Shown piece after piece: positions 1 through 8,747 of a stretch of DNA of 64,000 nt. The stretch lies in NCBI RefSeq assembly GCF_019222765.1, contig NZ_CP078145.1, positions 4,278,001 through 4,342,000 on the forward strand, in the 5' to 3' direction. Below the pieces are notes generated by a model. The model saw only the letters and a list, made by a program, of their open reading frames with translations. It searched no databases and was not told the origin of the DNA. This DNA is from Nocardia iowensis (GTDB lineage Bacteria > Actinomycetota > Actinomycetes > Mycobacteriales > Mycobacteriaceae). The position numbers were made by a program, and so were the translations under genes. Position 1 is the first letter of the stretch. The number at the start of each line of letters is the position of its first letter.

Positions 1-1103
1 CATTGCCTGATTTCCCGGTACATCGCGAGATGCCGCCGCGCTGTCACATCCCAGGAGAATGTTTCCGCGTGCGCCCGGCATTGTTCGGGGGTGGGCACGG
101 TGCCGTGCAGGGCGGTGACGATGCGCGCGCCGAGTGCGTCGGCGTCGCGGGCGGGCACGATGAGCGAAGGGTCGAGCCCGAGCACCGAATCCGGTAGGCC
201 GCCGCAGTCGGTGACGATCGGTGCGCGGCCCGCCGCCAGCGATTCGAGCGCGATCAAGCCGAACCCTTCGAGGGCGGTGGTCGGCACAACGGTCAGCTCG
301 GCCTGTTCGTAGAGTTCGGTAAGGCGCTGATCGTCGACGTGCCCGGCGAACTCGACCGAGGTCCCCAGTGACGTTGCGGCGGCGCGTAATTCGGTTTCCG
401 CTGTGCCGGTGCCGACGATGACCAGCCGAGTAGTGGGATGCTCGGCGAGCACACCGGGCCAGGCGCGCAGCAGGGTGTCGATGCCCATGCGGCGTTCGAG
501 TCTGCGAACACACAGCACCGTCCTGGTCTCCGATTGCTCTCGAATCGGTGCGGCGGAAAAGCGATTCAGGTCGACGCCTGGCGCGATGACCGCGATCCGG
601 TCGAGCGGAACCCGGTAGTCGGTATAAAGTACCTCGCGAAAGTGGTTGGACAGCACCACGAATCGGTCCGCGCCGAGGTAACGCAGCCGTTCGAGCGCAT
701 ACTTGGCACGCACCGCGATCGCGCTCTGCCCGGTGAGCCTGCTTTCGGCGGCCCACGGCCCATGAAAATGGACGACCAGCGGCAGCCGTCCACGCCGATC
801 GATGGCGGCGGGGCCATACAGGCAGAAGTGCCGGTCGAGCACGGTGCCGCGGTGCAGTTCGGTGCGATCGAGGAACGCCGTGCTCGCGCGGCGCAGGGTG
901 GATCCGCCCAGCCCACCCCAGGATCGGGCACCCGGCACCGCCGGGGATGCCCCGCCGAAGGCCGCCGCTGACACCTCGACCCCCGGCTGCCCGGCGAGGG
1001 CGTGGAACAGTTCGGTGAAATACCGATTGAGCCCACCCGGCGCGGACGCGAACCACTCGGATCCCGTCATGTGCACCCGGACTATCTCGGTACCTCCCGT
1101 CAC
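1..1103 (-). CDS. GT4-family glycosyltransferase (3' end outside window)
   Basis: A retaining GT-B glycosyltransferase that would move a sugar from a nucleotide donor to a surface glycan or lipid acceptor in the cytoplasm. 367 residues are visible and the frame is still open at the left edge, so the C-terminus is missing. The N-terminal half has an APGGLNRYF stretch typical of GT4 acceptor domains. The C-terminal half carries the EX7E donor-site motif, EGFGLIALE, followed by a conserved SLAAGRAPIV. I chose the GTG at 1103 because AGGGGG lies five bases upstream; a nearby ATG is out of frame. It sits in the glycan locus, about 115 bp downstream of an unrelated flavoprotein gene. Acceptor and donor cannot be told from sequence. 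Confidence 0.82.
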   Translation of the reverse strand, partial: MTGGTEIVRVHMTGSEWFASAPGGLNRYFTELFHALAGQPGVEVSAAAFGGASPAVPGARSWGGLGGSTLRRASTAFLDRTELHRGTVLDRHFCLYGPAAIDRRGRLPLVVHFHGPWAAESRLTGQSAIAVRAKYALERLRYLGADRFVVLSNHFREVLYTDYRVPLDRIAVIAPGVDLNRFSAAPIREQSETRTVLCVRRLERRMGIDTLLRAWPGVLAEHPTTRLVIVGTGTAETELRAAATSLGTSVEFAGHVDDQRLTELYEQAELTVVPTTALEGFGLIALESLAAGRAPIVTDCGGLPDSVLGLDPSLIVPARDADALGARIVTALHGTVPTPEQCRAHAETFSWDVTARRHLAMYREIRQ

Positions 1104-1219
1104 CCATGCCCCCTACTGGCGGTGATGGTGGACGAGCCGCTGTCGGTGAACTCGTCGCTCCCGCAAAAGTCTAGGGGACCAGCCCTTGCTGGGCGGGCAG
1201 TCGGCGAGCAATCGACGGG

Positions 1220-3025
1220 TCAACCGAGATCGAAGAGATTCGGCTGCCCGGTCCGGTAACGCGCGGCGTCCAGCTGCCGCAGCGGTTCGAACGCGGGAAT
1301 CGAATCGCGGGTGAACAATTGGACCCGCGCGGCGGGGGAGCCCGCGGCGTCCAGCAGCGCGTTGACCGCCGCACGGCCCGCCTCGTTGGCGCCCTCCATG
1401 GTGGCCAGGTCGAAGTTGGTCCGCACGTAGTCGGCGGCGAGGAACAGGTTGGGGATCTCGGTGTGTGCGGTCGGCCGCGCCGCCCAGGAGCCGATGGTGT
1501 TGACCAGCAATGGTTCATCGTTCTGGTTCTGGCCGTGCTGCCAGCTGATGCCGGGGTCGAGCAGCCAGTCCCGGACGATGCCGTCCTTCAGCTGGATTCG
1601 GCCGTCGTCGTTCAACGCGGCGGTCAGCTGCGCCCAGGTCTCCTGGTAGATCTCCTCGCGCGTGCAGTGTTTGGCGGTCTTGCCGAACAGGATGCCAGGG
1701 GTGTCCCAGTCGGCGATGTCGATGGTCAGACCGTCGACGATGGTGCCGTCGCCGTATTTCGCGGCGTAGTCGACGTCCCAGAACGCGCGCTGCGAGTACG
1801 TGGTCAGCCGCCATGGCGCGTCGAGGTAGATGTTGTATCCCGCACCGAGTTCCAGCTTCTCGGTGACGAACATCTGCATGCCGTTCATCCAGTCGAGGGT
1901 GAGCTCGTCCATTCGCGCCAGCTGGGGATCGAGACCGCGAATTTCGGGCGACCACAGGCGTCGGGCGCGGTCCGTCGGTACCGCGCAGACGTACCAGTCG
2001 GCCTGATGAAGGCGGGTCGCGCCGTCCGGCTGACGGATGCGTGCGCCGCCGATCCGGTTGCCGTCCACCACGAAGCCGTCCAGCGCGTGGCCGGGTAGGA
2101 ATCGGACGCCCCTATCGCGCAGCAGCGCGATCCACGGATCCAGCCATGCCTCGTTGGTCGGGCCGTTGAGCACCTCGTAGACCTTCGGGCCGCCGGTGAG
2201 CTCTTGCAGCAACGCGATGAAGAAGCCCTCCATCATGTTGCCCATCGTCCGGGTGCTGGCGACGTATTCCTTCGCCGCGACGAGGGCGCGCGTCAAACCC
2301 GTTGCGGCCAAGGCCTGGAACTGCGTGGACCGGGTCGCGGCGCCGACGAAGTCCCACCAGCTGACGTGTTCCCACTGCCCGAATCGGCGCTCTTCGCTGG
2401 AGGTCAGGTAGGTGACGACCCGTCCGGCCATGTGGATCGCCTCGGGTAGCGGGATGAGGTTGTTCTTCAAGAACACCTCGATCAGGATGCGCTGCAACCC
2501 CTCCGGCGTGCGGGCCTGCTGCGGATCGAAATAGAACCCGAACATGAGCGGGAATCCGTCCGGCAGATTCCCGGCCCGTGGATAGCGCGGGTCGTTGACC
2601 GAGAACGGAATCAGGTTGTCGCGGACCGTGTTCCGCGTCCCCGGTAGCGGAATGCGGCGCATGGTGTCGTGCACGTGGTGATAGAACGAGGTGAAGCCGC
2701 GGGCGCCGTGCTCACCGGGTAGCGGTGCGCGGCCACCGATCCCCGTTCCCGGCAGTGGGATAGTGCGCGACTTGCCGCCGAGCTCCTTGCGGTCGAAGAC
2801 GGTCACCTCGAAACCCCGTTCGGCGAGCTCATGGGCCGCGGTGAGTCCGCCGATCCCGGCGCCGAGCACCGCGACGCTGTTGCGGGGCGGGCCGTTTCGC
2901 CTGCGACCGACCTGCGCAGCCGCCGGGCCCGCGGTCGCCGCCAAACCGGCGGCCCCGGCCAAACCCGCCGCACCACGCAGTACCAACCGCCTGCTGACCG
3001 CGGTGTCCCGATATTGAGCTGTCAC
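1220..3025 (-). CDS. Tat-exported FAD-dependent oxidoreductase (amine oxidase/phytoene desaturase-like)
   Basis: A 601-residue flavoprotein. Residues 11-18 (SRRLVLRG) followed by a long Ala/Gly-rich hydrophobic stretch form a twin-arginine signal, so it is probably folded with FAD and then exported. The FAD-binding motif GAGIGG lies at residues 55-60 within a NAD(P)-binding-like Rossmann fold, and a second FAD contact region (LFLAADYVRTNF) lies near the C-terminus. This arrangement is that of the amine oxidase/phytoene desaturase superfamily; the substrate is unknown. It is divergent from a TetR gene with a near-perfect 28-bp palindrome between them, so it is probably the target of that repressor. 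Export is unusual for carotenoid desaturases and argues for an extracytoplasmic substrate. Confidence 0.75.
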   Translation of the reverse strand: MTAQYRDTAVSRRLVLRGAAGLAGAAGLAATAGPAAAQVGRRRNGPPRNSVAVLGAGIGGLTAAHELAERGFEVTVFDRKELGGKSRTIPLPGTGIGGRAPLPGEHGARGFTSFYHHVHDTMRRIPLPGTRNTVRDNLIPFSVNDPRYPRAGNLPDGFPLMFGFYFDPQQARTPEGLQRILIEVFLKNNLIPLPEAIHMAGRVVTYLTSSEERRFGQWEHVSWWDFVGAATRSTQFQALAATGLTRALVAAKEYVASTRTMGNMMEGFFIALLQELTGGPKVYEVLNGPTNEAWLDPWIALLRDRGVRFLPGHALDGFVVDGNRIGGARIRQPDGATRLHQADWYVCAVPTDRARRLWSPEIRGLDPQLARMDELTLDWMNGMQMFVTEKLELGAGYNIYLDAPWRLTTYSQRAFWDVDYAAKYGDGTIVDGLTIDIADWDTPGILFGKTAKHCTREEIYQETWAQLTAALNDDGRIQLKDGIVRDWLLDPGISWQHGQNQNDEPLLVNTIGSWAARPTAHTEIPNLFLAADYVRTNFDLATMEGANEAGRAAVNALLDAAGSPAARVQLFTRDSIPAFEPLRQLDAARYRTGQPNLFDLG

Positions 3026-3042
3026 TGCACGACCCCGTTCGC

Positions 3043-3070
3043 AAATCTGACGATTCTGATCGTCATATTT
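3043..3070. promoter_or_regulatory. Palindromic TetR operator
   Basis: The core TGACGATTCTGATCGTCA (3048-3065) is a perfect inverted repeat of 7-bp arms around TCTG. It is extended by AAAT and ATTT on the outside, with one mismatched pair. It lies between the flavoprotein start (3025) and the TetR start (3127), where it could control both promoters. Confidence 0.75.
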
Positions 3071-3126
3071 AGCAGATGGACGCTCGCGATGGGAGACAAT
3101 GCGGAGATGACGAGGAAGGACCAGCG

Positions 3127-3822
3127 ATGAGCAGCGCTCCCAAGCAGCGACGACCGGTGCGGCCCTACGGCGGGATCGATGCGGCCGATCGGGTCGCGGC
3201 GCGGCGCGGCAAGCTGCTCGACTCGGGTCTGGAACTGTTCGGCACGCGGGGCTACGCGGCGACCGGGGTCAAGGACCTGTGCCGGACCGCGGGACTCACC
3301 GACCGGTACTTCTACGAATCCTTCGGCGGCACCAAGGAACTGTTCGCCGCCGTGTTCGACCGTGTCATCGACGAACTGTTCGAGGCGGTCGCTGTCGCGG
3401 TCGACGGCGAACCGCCGCGAGGAACCCGCAAGCTGCACGCGGGCATCGGCACGTACCTCACCGCACTAGCCGAGGATCCGCGCAAACTCCGGATCATCTT
3501 CGTCGAACCCACCGGGGCGGGCGCGGAACACCGCATGCGGGAGGCATTGTGGCGGTTCGCCAGGTTGGTGGCCGAGACCGCTACCGCCGCCCGCCCCGAA
3601 GCACGGCCACCCGCGGTACTGGTGGACATCTATGCGCTGTCGGTCGTCGGCATGCTCGAGCGCGTGCTGGTGGAGAAGCAGGGCGGGCGGCTGGACGTGC
3701 CGATGGCCGAGTTGGTGGACTATTGCACGGCATTCGCCGGTGCGTCGCTGGCCGCGCTCTACACCGGCCGGATAACCGAACAAGCCGGTCGCTCCGAAGT
3801 CGGCTCCGGCACTACGGACTGA
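3127..3822 (+). CDS. TetR-family transcriptional regulator
   Basis: A 231-residue TetR repressor. The N-terminal helix-turn-helix spans roughly residues 20-65 (LFGTRGYAATGVKDLCRTAG, then DRYFYESFGGTKELFAAVFD). The C-terminal ligand domain is divergent. The frame is open upstream, but ATG 3127 is preceded by GAGGAAGGA at proper spacing, so I start there. It probably controls the divergent Tat-exported flavoprotein and itself through the palindrome at 3043-3070. The inducing ligand is unknown. Confidence 0.85.
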   Translation: MSSAPKQRRPVRPYGGIDAADRVAARRGKLLDSGLELFGTRGYAATGVKDLCRTAGLTDRYFYESFGGTKELFAAVFDRVIDELFEAVAVAVDGEPPRGTRKLHAGIGTYLTALAEDPRKLRIIFVEPTGAGAEHRMREALWRFARLVAETATAARPEARPPAVLVDIYALSVVGMLERVLVEKQGGRLDVPMAELVDYCTAFAGASLAALYTGRITEQAGRSEVGSGTTD

Positions 3823-3894
3823 CGCGCTCGTCGCTCTCGGTTAACTCTCCGGTCGGTAGCCGCGATGCATAGCGTGAGGTAGATTTCACAACGA

Positions 3895-3913
3895 GTTCGT
3901 GCTCGGCACGAAC
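3895..3913 (+). promoter_or_regulatory. Inverted repeat in pyruvyl transferase leader
   Basis: GTTCGTGC-TCG-GCACGAAC is a perfect 8-bp inverted repeat around three bases. It ends 34 bp before the GTG start of the pyruvyl transferase. It could be a protein operator or a leader hairpin; no T-run follows it, so it is not an intrinsic terminator. Confidence 0.5.
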
Positions 3914-3947
3914 CGACCCGCGGGGGACTGGCGGGAGGACATGCACA

Positions 3948-5330
3948 GTGGGGACCCAGGGTTCCGCGGCCGAGCGAGCCGGTATCGCCGAGGGCGATAT
4001 CCGAGTGCTGGTCGAAAACGGCGAATACTGGCTGCGCAATCGCGGCGATATCGCGATGATGGCCGTGACGGTCGAGCGACTGCGCGCCCGGTGGCCGCGT
4101 GCGCGGATCGGGGTCCTCACCCATCAGCCCGGCATCCTGCAGGCAATGCTGCCCGAGGCGGAACCGCTCTGCGGACCGGACTGGAATTGGCGTCCGGACG
4201 GCTGGCACGGCCGGCTCTCCCGCACGGCGGGAACACGATTGGTCGGACCTGCCGCATTGCGCTGGCGGGCGGCGACGGACGGACCGAAGGACCGGCTACG
4301 GGCGCTCCGCTCCGCGGCGGCCCGGCGGCGGGCCGCCGGACCAGGTATCACCGAACACGTCACGGTGCCCGAAGACACCGAATTTCCGGTGGAGATCCCG
4401 GCCGCCGTCGAACAGGCATCCCTGGTGCTCGCGCTCGGCGGCGGGTACATGACCGATATCGACCGCTATCAGGCACACCGCACGTTGAACCTGCTCGAAC
4501 ACGCCCGATCGCTCGGCATTCCGACGGCGCTGGTCGGGCAGGGAGTCGGTCCGCTGCGCGATCCGGCTCTGCTGCGCCGCGCGAGCGAAGTACTGCCGGG
4601 CGTCGGCTTCCTGGCGCTGCGCGAAGGACGGCGCGGCCCGGAACTGCTGGCGCGGTTGGGTGTCGCGCCCGAGCGGGTGCTGGTCACCGGTGACGACGCG
4701 GTCGAATTCAGCTATCGCCTGCGGCAGGCCAAGATCGGCGCGGATATCGGATTGTGCCTGCGGATCGCCGACTACTCGCGGGTCAGTGCGGCCGCGCAGG
4801 CGACGCTGGGCCGGGTGGTCCGCGCCTGCGCCGGGCAGCTCGGCGCGGGTGTGGTGCCGCTGATCATCTCCGAATACGCCTCCGAGGACCGGCTTTCCAC
4901 GCTGCCGCTGCTTGCGGGTGCGAGCGGTGCTCGGCCCGCCGTCGGCCGTGGCGGCACCCCACACGATGTCGCCAGGCAGGTCGCGGGCTGCCGGGTACTG
5001 GTCACCAGCGCCTACCATCTCGCGGTTTTCGCACTGTCCCAAGGTATTCCGGCGGTCGGCATCACCGCCTCGGAGTATTACGACGACAAGTTCCACGGGC
5101 TGGCCCAGATGTTCGGCACCGGGCTGCGGATCGTGCACCTCGACGACCCGGCGTTGGATCAGACGCTGACCGACGCGGTGCGCGACCTGTGGGACGAGGC
5201 CCCCTCGGTGCGAGATGCTTTGCAGCAGAAGGCGGTCGAACAGATCGACGCCAGCAGGGCCGGGCTCGAACGGGTCTTCCGGCTGGTGGAAAGCGGCCCG
5301 GTGCGCCCGGGTCATCACCGAGGGGGATAA
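3948..5330 (+). CDS. Polysaccharide pyruvyl transferase family protein
   Basis: A 460-residue protein of the CsaB/WcaK pyruvyl transferase family, whose members add a ketal pyruvate from phosphoenolpyruvate to sugars of cell-wall or capsular polymers. The N-terminal NRGDIAMMAVTVERLR matches the family's N-x-GD motif, and the C-terminal SAYHLAVFALSQGIPAVGI matches the conserved block near the family C-terminus. A central glycine-rich LALGGGYMTD is also typical. GTG 3948 has GGGAGG upstream. The stop is 3 bp before the next glycosyltransferase start, so the two are co-transcribed. Some actinobacterial members of this fold may act as other sugar transferases, so the pyruvyl activity is inferred. 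Confidence 0.78.
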   Translation: MGTQGSAAERAGIAEGDIRVLVENGEYWLRNRGDIAMMAVTVERLRARWPRARIGVLTHQPGILQAMLPEAEPLCGPDWNWRPDGWHGRLSRTAGTRLVGPAALRWRAATDGPKDRLRALRSAAARRRAAGPGITEHVTVPEDTEFPVEIPAAVEQASLVLALGGGYMTDIDRYQAHRTLNLLEHARSLGIPTALVGQGVGPLRDPALLRRASEVLPGVGFLALREGRRGPELLARLGVAPERVLVTGDDAVEFSYRLRQAKIGADIGLCLRIADYSRVSAAAQATLGRVVRACAGQLGAGVVPLIISEYASEDRLSTLPLLAGASGARPAVGRGGTPHDVARQVAGCRVLVTSAYHLAVFALSQGIPAVGITASEYYDDKFHGLAQMFGTGLRIVHLDDPALDQTLTDAVRDLWDEAPSVRDALQQKAVEQIDASRAGLERVFRLVESGPVRPGHHRGG

Positions 5331-5333
5331 CTG

Positions 5334-6173
5334 ATGACGACACTGTCGGTTTGCGTACCGGCGTATAACTCGGAACGCACGCTGGCCACGACACTGCGCT
5401 CGGTGCTCGACCAGGACGTGGATTTCGAACTCGTCGTGCTGGACAACGCCAGTACCGACGAGACCGGCGCCATCGCGTACTCCTTCGACGATCCGCGGCT
5501 CCGGGTGCTGCGCAACGACACCGTGCTGCCGATCGGGGACAACTGGAACAAGGCGATCCGCGCGTCCACCGGTGACCTGGTGAAGGTCGTCTGCGCCGAC
5601 GATGTGCTGCGCCCGGGTGCGCTGGCCGCGCAACTCGCGGTGATGACCGGCGACCCGTCCATCGCCATCTCGTCGAGCCGGTTCGAAGTGATCGACGAGG
5701 ACGGCGCAGTGCTCGAGACCGGGCTCGGCCTGGCCGGATTGCTCGGCAGGCAGTCCGCGCGGGCGCTGGCACGGGTCATCGTGCGGCGGGGGCCCGCCGA
5801 CTTCGGGCCGACCGCGGCAGCGATGTTCTATCGCAAGCACTTCGATCTGGTCGGCGGGTTGCGTGGCGACCTGGTGTTTCCGATGGACGTCGACCTATTC
5901 GCCAGGGTCTCGTCGTTCGGGGAGTTCTTCGGGATGACCGAAATCCTGGCCGCCTGGCGCAATTCGTCGTTCAACCTGTGCAGCCGCACCTCGACGGTGA
6001 GCAAGCTGACCGACATGTACCGCTTCCACCACCGCATCGCGGGCGACTATCCGCACCTGGTGAGCCGTGGCGACGTGCTCGCGGGTGACACCCGGCTGGC
6101 CCGAGCGGCGTTGCACCGCTTGCGGGTTCGCACGGTGGCCACCGTACGGAATCGGCCGGATCTGCTGGTCTGA
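5334..6173 (+). CDS. GT2-family glycosyltransferase
   Basis: A 279-residue inverting GT-A glycosyltransferase. It opens with LSVCVPAYNSERTLATTLRS, followed by DNASTDET, the classical GT2 nucleotide-binding start. VKVVCADDVLRPG supplies the metal-binding DXD-like acidic pair. The gene begins 3 bp after the pyruvyl transferase stop, so the two proteins probably act on the same glycan. No membrane segment is seen; it would work at the cytoplasmic face. The GT2 fold is clear but donor and acceptor are unknown. Confidence 0.85.
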   Translation: MTTLSVCVPAYNSERTLATTLRSVLDQDVDFELVVLDNASTDETGAIAYSFDDPRLRVLRNDTVLPIGDNWNKAIRASTGDLVKVVCADDVLRPGALAAQLAVMTGDPSIAISSSRFEVIDEDGAVLETGLGLAGLLGRQSARALARVIVRRGPADFGPTAAAMFYRKHFDLVGGLRGDLVFPMDVDLFARVSSFGEFFGMTEILAAWRNSSFNLCSRTSTVSKLTDMYRFHHRIAGDYPHLVSRGDVLAGDTRLARAALHRLRVRTVATVRNRPDLLV

Positions 6174-6197
6174 AGTACTGCTCGGCGAAGCGGCGAA

Positions 6198-6234
6198 CGC
6201 CGGAACCGAGTCGCGACGGAACTCGGTCCCGGCG
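6198..6234. terminator. Bidirectional terminator hairpin
   Basis: CGCCGG-a-ACCGAGT pairs with ACTCGGT-c-CCGGCG around a 9-base loop. This gives a 13-bp stem with one mismatch. It lies exactly between the convergent GT2 and porin genes. Confidence 0.65.
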
Positions 6235-6260
6235 GTCACCAGGAAGACCGAACGGCTATC

Positions 6261-6899
6261 TCAGATCGTCCAAAGTCGTCCGTAGGTGTACACCGCGTCA
6301 CCGCTGGAACTGACCACCTTGACGAACGGCCGAATCGTGGTCTGCCCGACCACACCGGTGACGGTGCCGTGGAAGCCGGACATCCGGAGGAATCCCGCCG
6401 CGCCGGAGATGTCGCCACCAGCGCATTCCACCGTCTGGATACCGGGGCCGAAGCCGACCTCGATTTCGACACCCGCCCGGGGAATCAAACCGTCCAGCTT
6501 GAGGATCGCGCCGTCGCCGCCGCCGAGATCCACCCCCAGACCGGGGGTCGAGTAGTTGAACTTCAACTTCCCGCTCAGCGTCGCGGGGTAGCCGACCTGA
6601 TAGCCGATGGTGATGTGCCCGCGCCAGTCGCCGGCGTTCGGCCCGGCGACCCGGTATGCGGCCTCGCCATTGTGAAACCACTCGCGCGTCAACGGATTTC
6701 CGTCCAGCGGCGGCACGAAGTCGATACGAGTGTCGGATTGGATCGCCTCGATCGAGCGATCCTGCTGATCGATGATCTGGTTACTGCTGTCGACGACCGC
6801 TCCCGCGGCGCCGGTGCCGAAGACCAGCCCCGATGTCACGATCGTTGCGATCGCGAACAGGCGGATGCCTCGGCCGCATTGCTGCGTAATGTCCCTCAT
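6261..6899 (-). CDS. MspA-family outer-membrane porin
   Basis: A 212-residue secreted protein. Residues 1-34 form a signal peptide (hydrophobic LFAIATIVTSGLVFG ending in GAAGA). The mature part resembles MspA, the octameric porin that lets small hydrophilic solutes cross the mycolic-acid outer membrane: IGYQVGYPATLSGKLKFNYSTPG and the glycine-rich GVDLGGGDGAILKLDG are the recognisable blocks. The frame is open upstream to 7013, but ATG 6899 has AAGGGGA ahead of it and starts directly at the signal peptide. It is transcribed alone, convergent with the glycosyltransferase genes. Its presence is one of the better hints that the host has a mycomembrane. Confidence 0.83.
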   Translation of the reverse strand: MRDITQQCGRGIRLFAIATIVTSGLVFGTGAAGAVVDSSNQIIDQQDRSIEAIQSDTRIDFVPPLDGNPLTREWFHNGEAAYRVAGPNAGDWRGHITIGYQVGYPATLSGKLKFNYSTPGLGVDLGGGDGAILKLDGLIPRAGVEIEVGFGPGIQTVECAGGDISGAAGFLRMSGFHGTVTGVVGQTTIRPFVKVVSSSGDAVYTYGRLWTI

Positions 6900-7014
6900 C
6901 TGGTTTTCCCCTTTTGCACACACACCTGGCCGAGCTCGGTAACGAATCATGTCATAACAAGCCATTGCGCAATCGAACAACAAACCCGTTGGGGGACAGC
7001 GAATTCGAGGCAAA

Positions 7015-8127
7015 TCATCCTCCCCGCACGGTCGAGTCGGCCGGGTTGTCGACGATCCAGCAACCGTCGAGCTCCGGATAGCGGGCGCGGACCTCCGGCA
7101 GCAGATCGGGCAGCGTCAGCAGCACGAGATCCGGTCGGGCGGCGACGAGTTCGCCTGGCGCGATGATAGGCACATCGGTGCCGGGCATCCGGTGGCCCTG
7201 CTTGGCCGGCGCCGCGTCGGCAACGGCCGTGATCAGTCCGCGGTCGACGCCCGCCAGACTGAACAGCGCCACCGCGCGCGATGCCGCGCCGTACGCGTAG
7301 ACCCGGTCGCCCTGTATCGCATGCCGGGTGAGCCAGCGCCGCAACGCTTCGGCGTGCCCGTCGGCGGCCTGCTGCAAGCGGCGAACGGCAGCGGGCTCGG
7401 TGTATCGGTCCTCCTGCCGCCGGATTTCGTATGTCGCGGCATCGGGTCGATGCGTGCCGTGGCGCGCGGCGACGAGCACGGTGCCCCCGTACAGGTCGAA
7501 CCGCCACGCGGTGGTGATGCTCATGCCCGCGCGTTCCAGTAGCCGAGCGAGCGCGGACAGCGAGTAATAGGCAAAGTGGCCGTGCCGCAGCGCATTCCAC
7601 TGGCCGGTGGCAACGATGGTGGCCAGCGAATGGAATTGGATCAAGAGCAGACCGTCCGGCGCGGTGGCCGCGGCCCGTTCGGCGAAGGCCGCCCGCTGAT
7701 CGGGCTCGTGCATCAGGCCGAAACAGTCCAGCACCACGTCGGCGACGTCACCGGTGGGGAGGTAGCCGCGCTCGGTCAGCAGCGGCAGCCAGGTGCCGCC
7801 GTGCGGACTGCCGAACTCGCGCACGGTCTTTCCGCGTAGCAGGCCGGATTCCGCGACCTTGGCGACGGCGGCCGCGGCCTGTTCGCGCAGCGCGGCCGGT
7901 TCGATGCCACGCGGCTCTTCGGTGCGGGTGTCGTCCTCGGCCAGCTGTGCGAGACCGCAGTGCGCGCACAGATCCATCCGCAGCGGGTGGGCGGTCTCGG
8001 CGAGGCCCACCGGCGTGCTGGCGAGCGGAAAGTAGTCGGCGGCGGGCACCAGGCCGAGATCGAGCACCGGGGCCAGTTCGGTGCCGTGGCAACCTCGACA
8101 GCGGTACCCGCTACTCGGCGGAACCAC
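7015..8127 (-). CDS. C-methyltransferase-like protein with degenerate SAM motif
   Basis: About 370 residues with the three-part build of sugar C-methyltransferases: an N-terminal zinc-binding module (CRGC ... CAHC), a central SAM-dependent domain, and a C-terminal domain (VYAYGAASRAVALFSLAGVD ... PDLVLLTLPDLLPEV). The SAM motif I position reads VREFGSPHGGTWL where active members have something like VEVASNDGYLL, so SAM binding may be weakened or lost. I prefer GTG 8127, which has GGAAGAG upstream; ATG 8190 is possible but would overlap the divergent epimerase start. It may methylate a nucleotide deoxysugar or act as an inactive partner of the better-conserved paralogue at 11217-12542. Confidence 0.65.
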   Translation of the reverse strand: MVPPSSGYRCRGCHGTELAPVLDLGLVPAADYFPLASTPVGLAETAHPLRMDLCAHCGLAQLAEDDTRTEEPRGIEPAALREQAAAAVAKVAESGLLRGKTVREFGSPHGGTWLPLLTERGYLPTGDVADVVLDCFGLMHEPDQRAAFAERAAATAPDGLLLIQFHSLATIVATGQWNALRHGHFAYYSLSALARLLERAGMSITTAWRFDLYGGTVLVAARHGTHRPDAATYEIRRQEDRYTEPAAVRRLQQAADGHAEALRRWLTRHAIQGDRVYAYGAASRAVALFSLAGVDRGLITAVADAAPAKQGHRMPGTDVPIIAPGELVAARPDLVLLTLPDLLPEVRARYPELDGCWIVDNPADSTVRGG

Positions 8128-8182
8128 GGCGGGCTCTTCCGTTGACGGCCGAAGACGCGGATCGGCGTGGCACCATGGCTGA

Positions 8183-8734
8183 GTGCGCATCGAGCAGACG
8201 GAGCTCGCCGATGTCCTTGTGCTGGTGCCGGACCCGTACCGCGACGAACGCGGCTTGTTCACCAGGACATTCGATGCGGTGGAGTTCGACACCTACCTCG
8301 ACATGCCGGGTGCGGCGGCCGCGTTCCAGCAGGATTCGCAATCCCGGTCGGCCGGGGGCGTGATCCGCGGCCTGCACGGCCGGATCGGGCGCGGCGAAGC
8401 GAAGCTGGTGCGCTGTGCGCACGGTGCGGTGTACGACGTGCTGGTCGACATTCGGCGCGGCTCGCCGACCTTCGGCCGGCAGCAGGCGTTCCGGCTCGAC
8501 GACGAGACGTTCCGGCACCTCTACGTGCCGCCCGGATTTCTGCACGGCTTCCAGGCGCTCACCGCGACCGCGGACGTCTGCTACCGCATCGACCGCCCGC
8601 ACGACCCCGCCGAGGACATCGGGGTCGCCTACGACGATCCCGACCTGGCCATCGCCTGGCCGCTGCCGGTCACCGTGGTATCGGCACGCGATGCCGCCGC
8701 GGGGAGCTGGCGGCAACTGCTCGCGGCGCTGTGA
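8183..8734 (+). CDS. dTDP-4-dehydrorhamnose 3,5-epimerase-like protein
   Basis: A 183-residue cupin-fold epimerase of the RmlC family, which inverts C3 and/or C5 of 4-keto-6-deoxy sugars. Family blocks seen are DERGLFTRTFD, the GGVIRGLHGRIGRGEAKLVRCAHGAVYDVLVDIRRGSPTF region (positions about 55-92), and LYVPPGFLHGFQAL with the conserved PxGFAHGF-like turn. The catalytic His of the RGLH motif is present. It is about the usual length. The GTG at 8183 has no clear ribosome-binding site and overlaps a possible upstream start of the divergent methyltransferase. Being next to C-methyltransferases and an NAD-epimerase, it probably makes the same activated deoxysugar. Confidence 0.8.
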   Translation: MRIEQTELADVLVLVPDPYRDERGLFTRTFDAVEFDTYLDMPGAAAAFQQDSQSRSAGGVIRGLHGRIGRGEAKLVRCAHGAVYDVLVDIRRGSPTFGRQQAFRLDDETFRHLYVPPGFLHGFQALTATADVCYRIDRPHDPAEDIGVAYDDPDLAIAWPLPVTVVSARDAAAGSWRQLLAAL

Positions 8735-8747
8735 CGGTGGCCGGTGC

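Noticed and set aside
4296..5840. A 514-codon minus-strand frame opposite the pyruvyl transferase and GT2 genes
   Set aside because: It spans two real genes on the other strand and has no recognisable domain.
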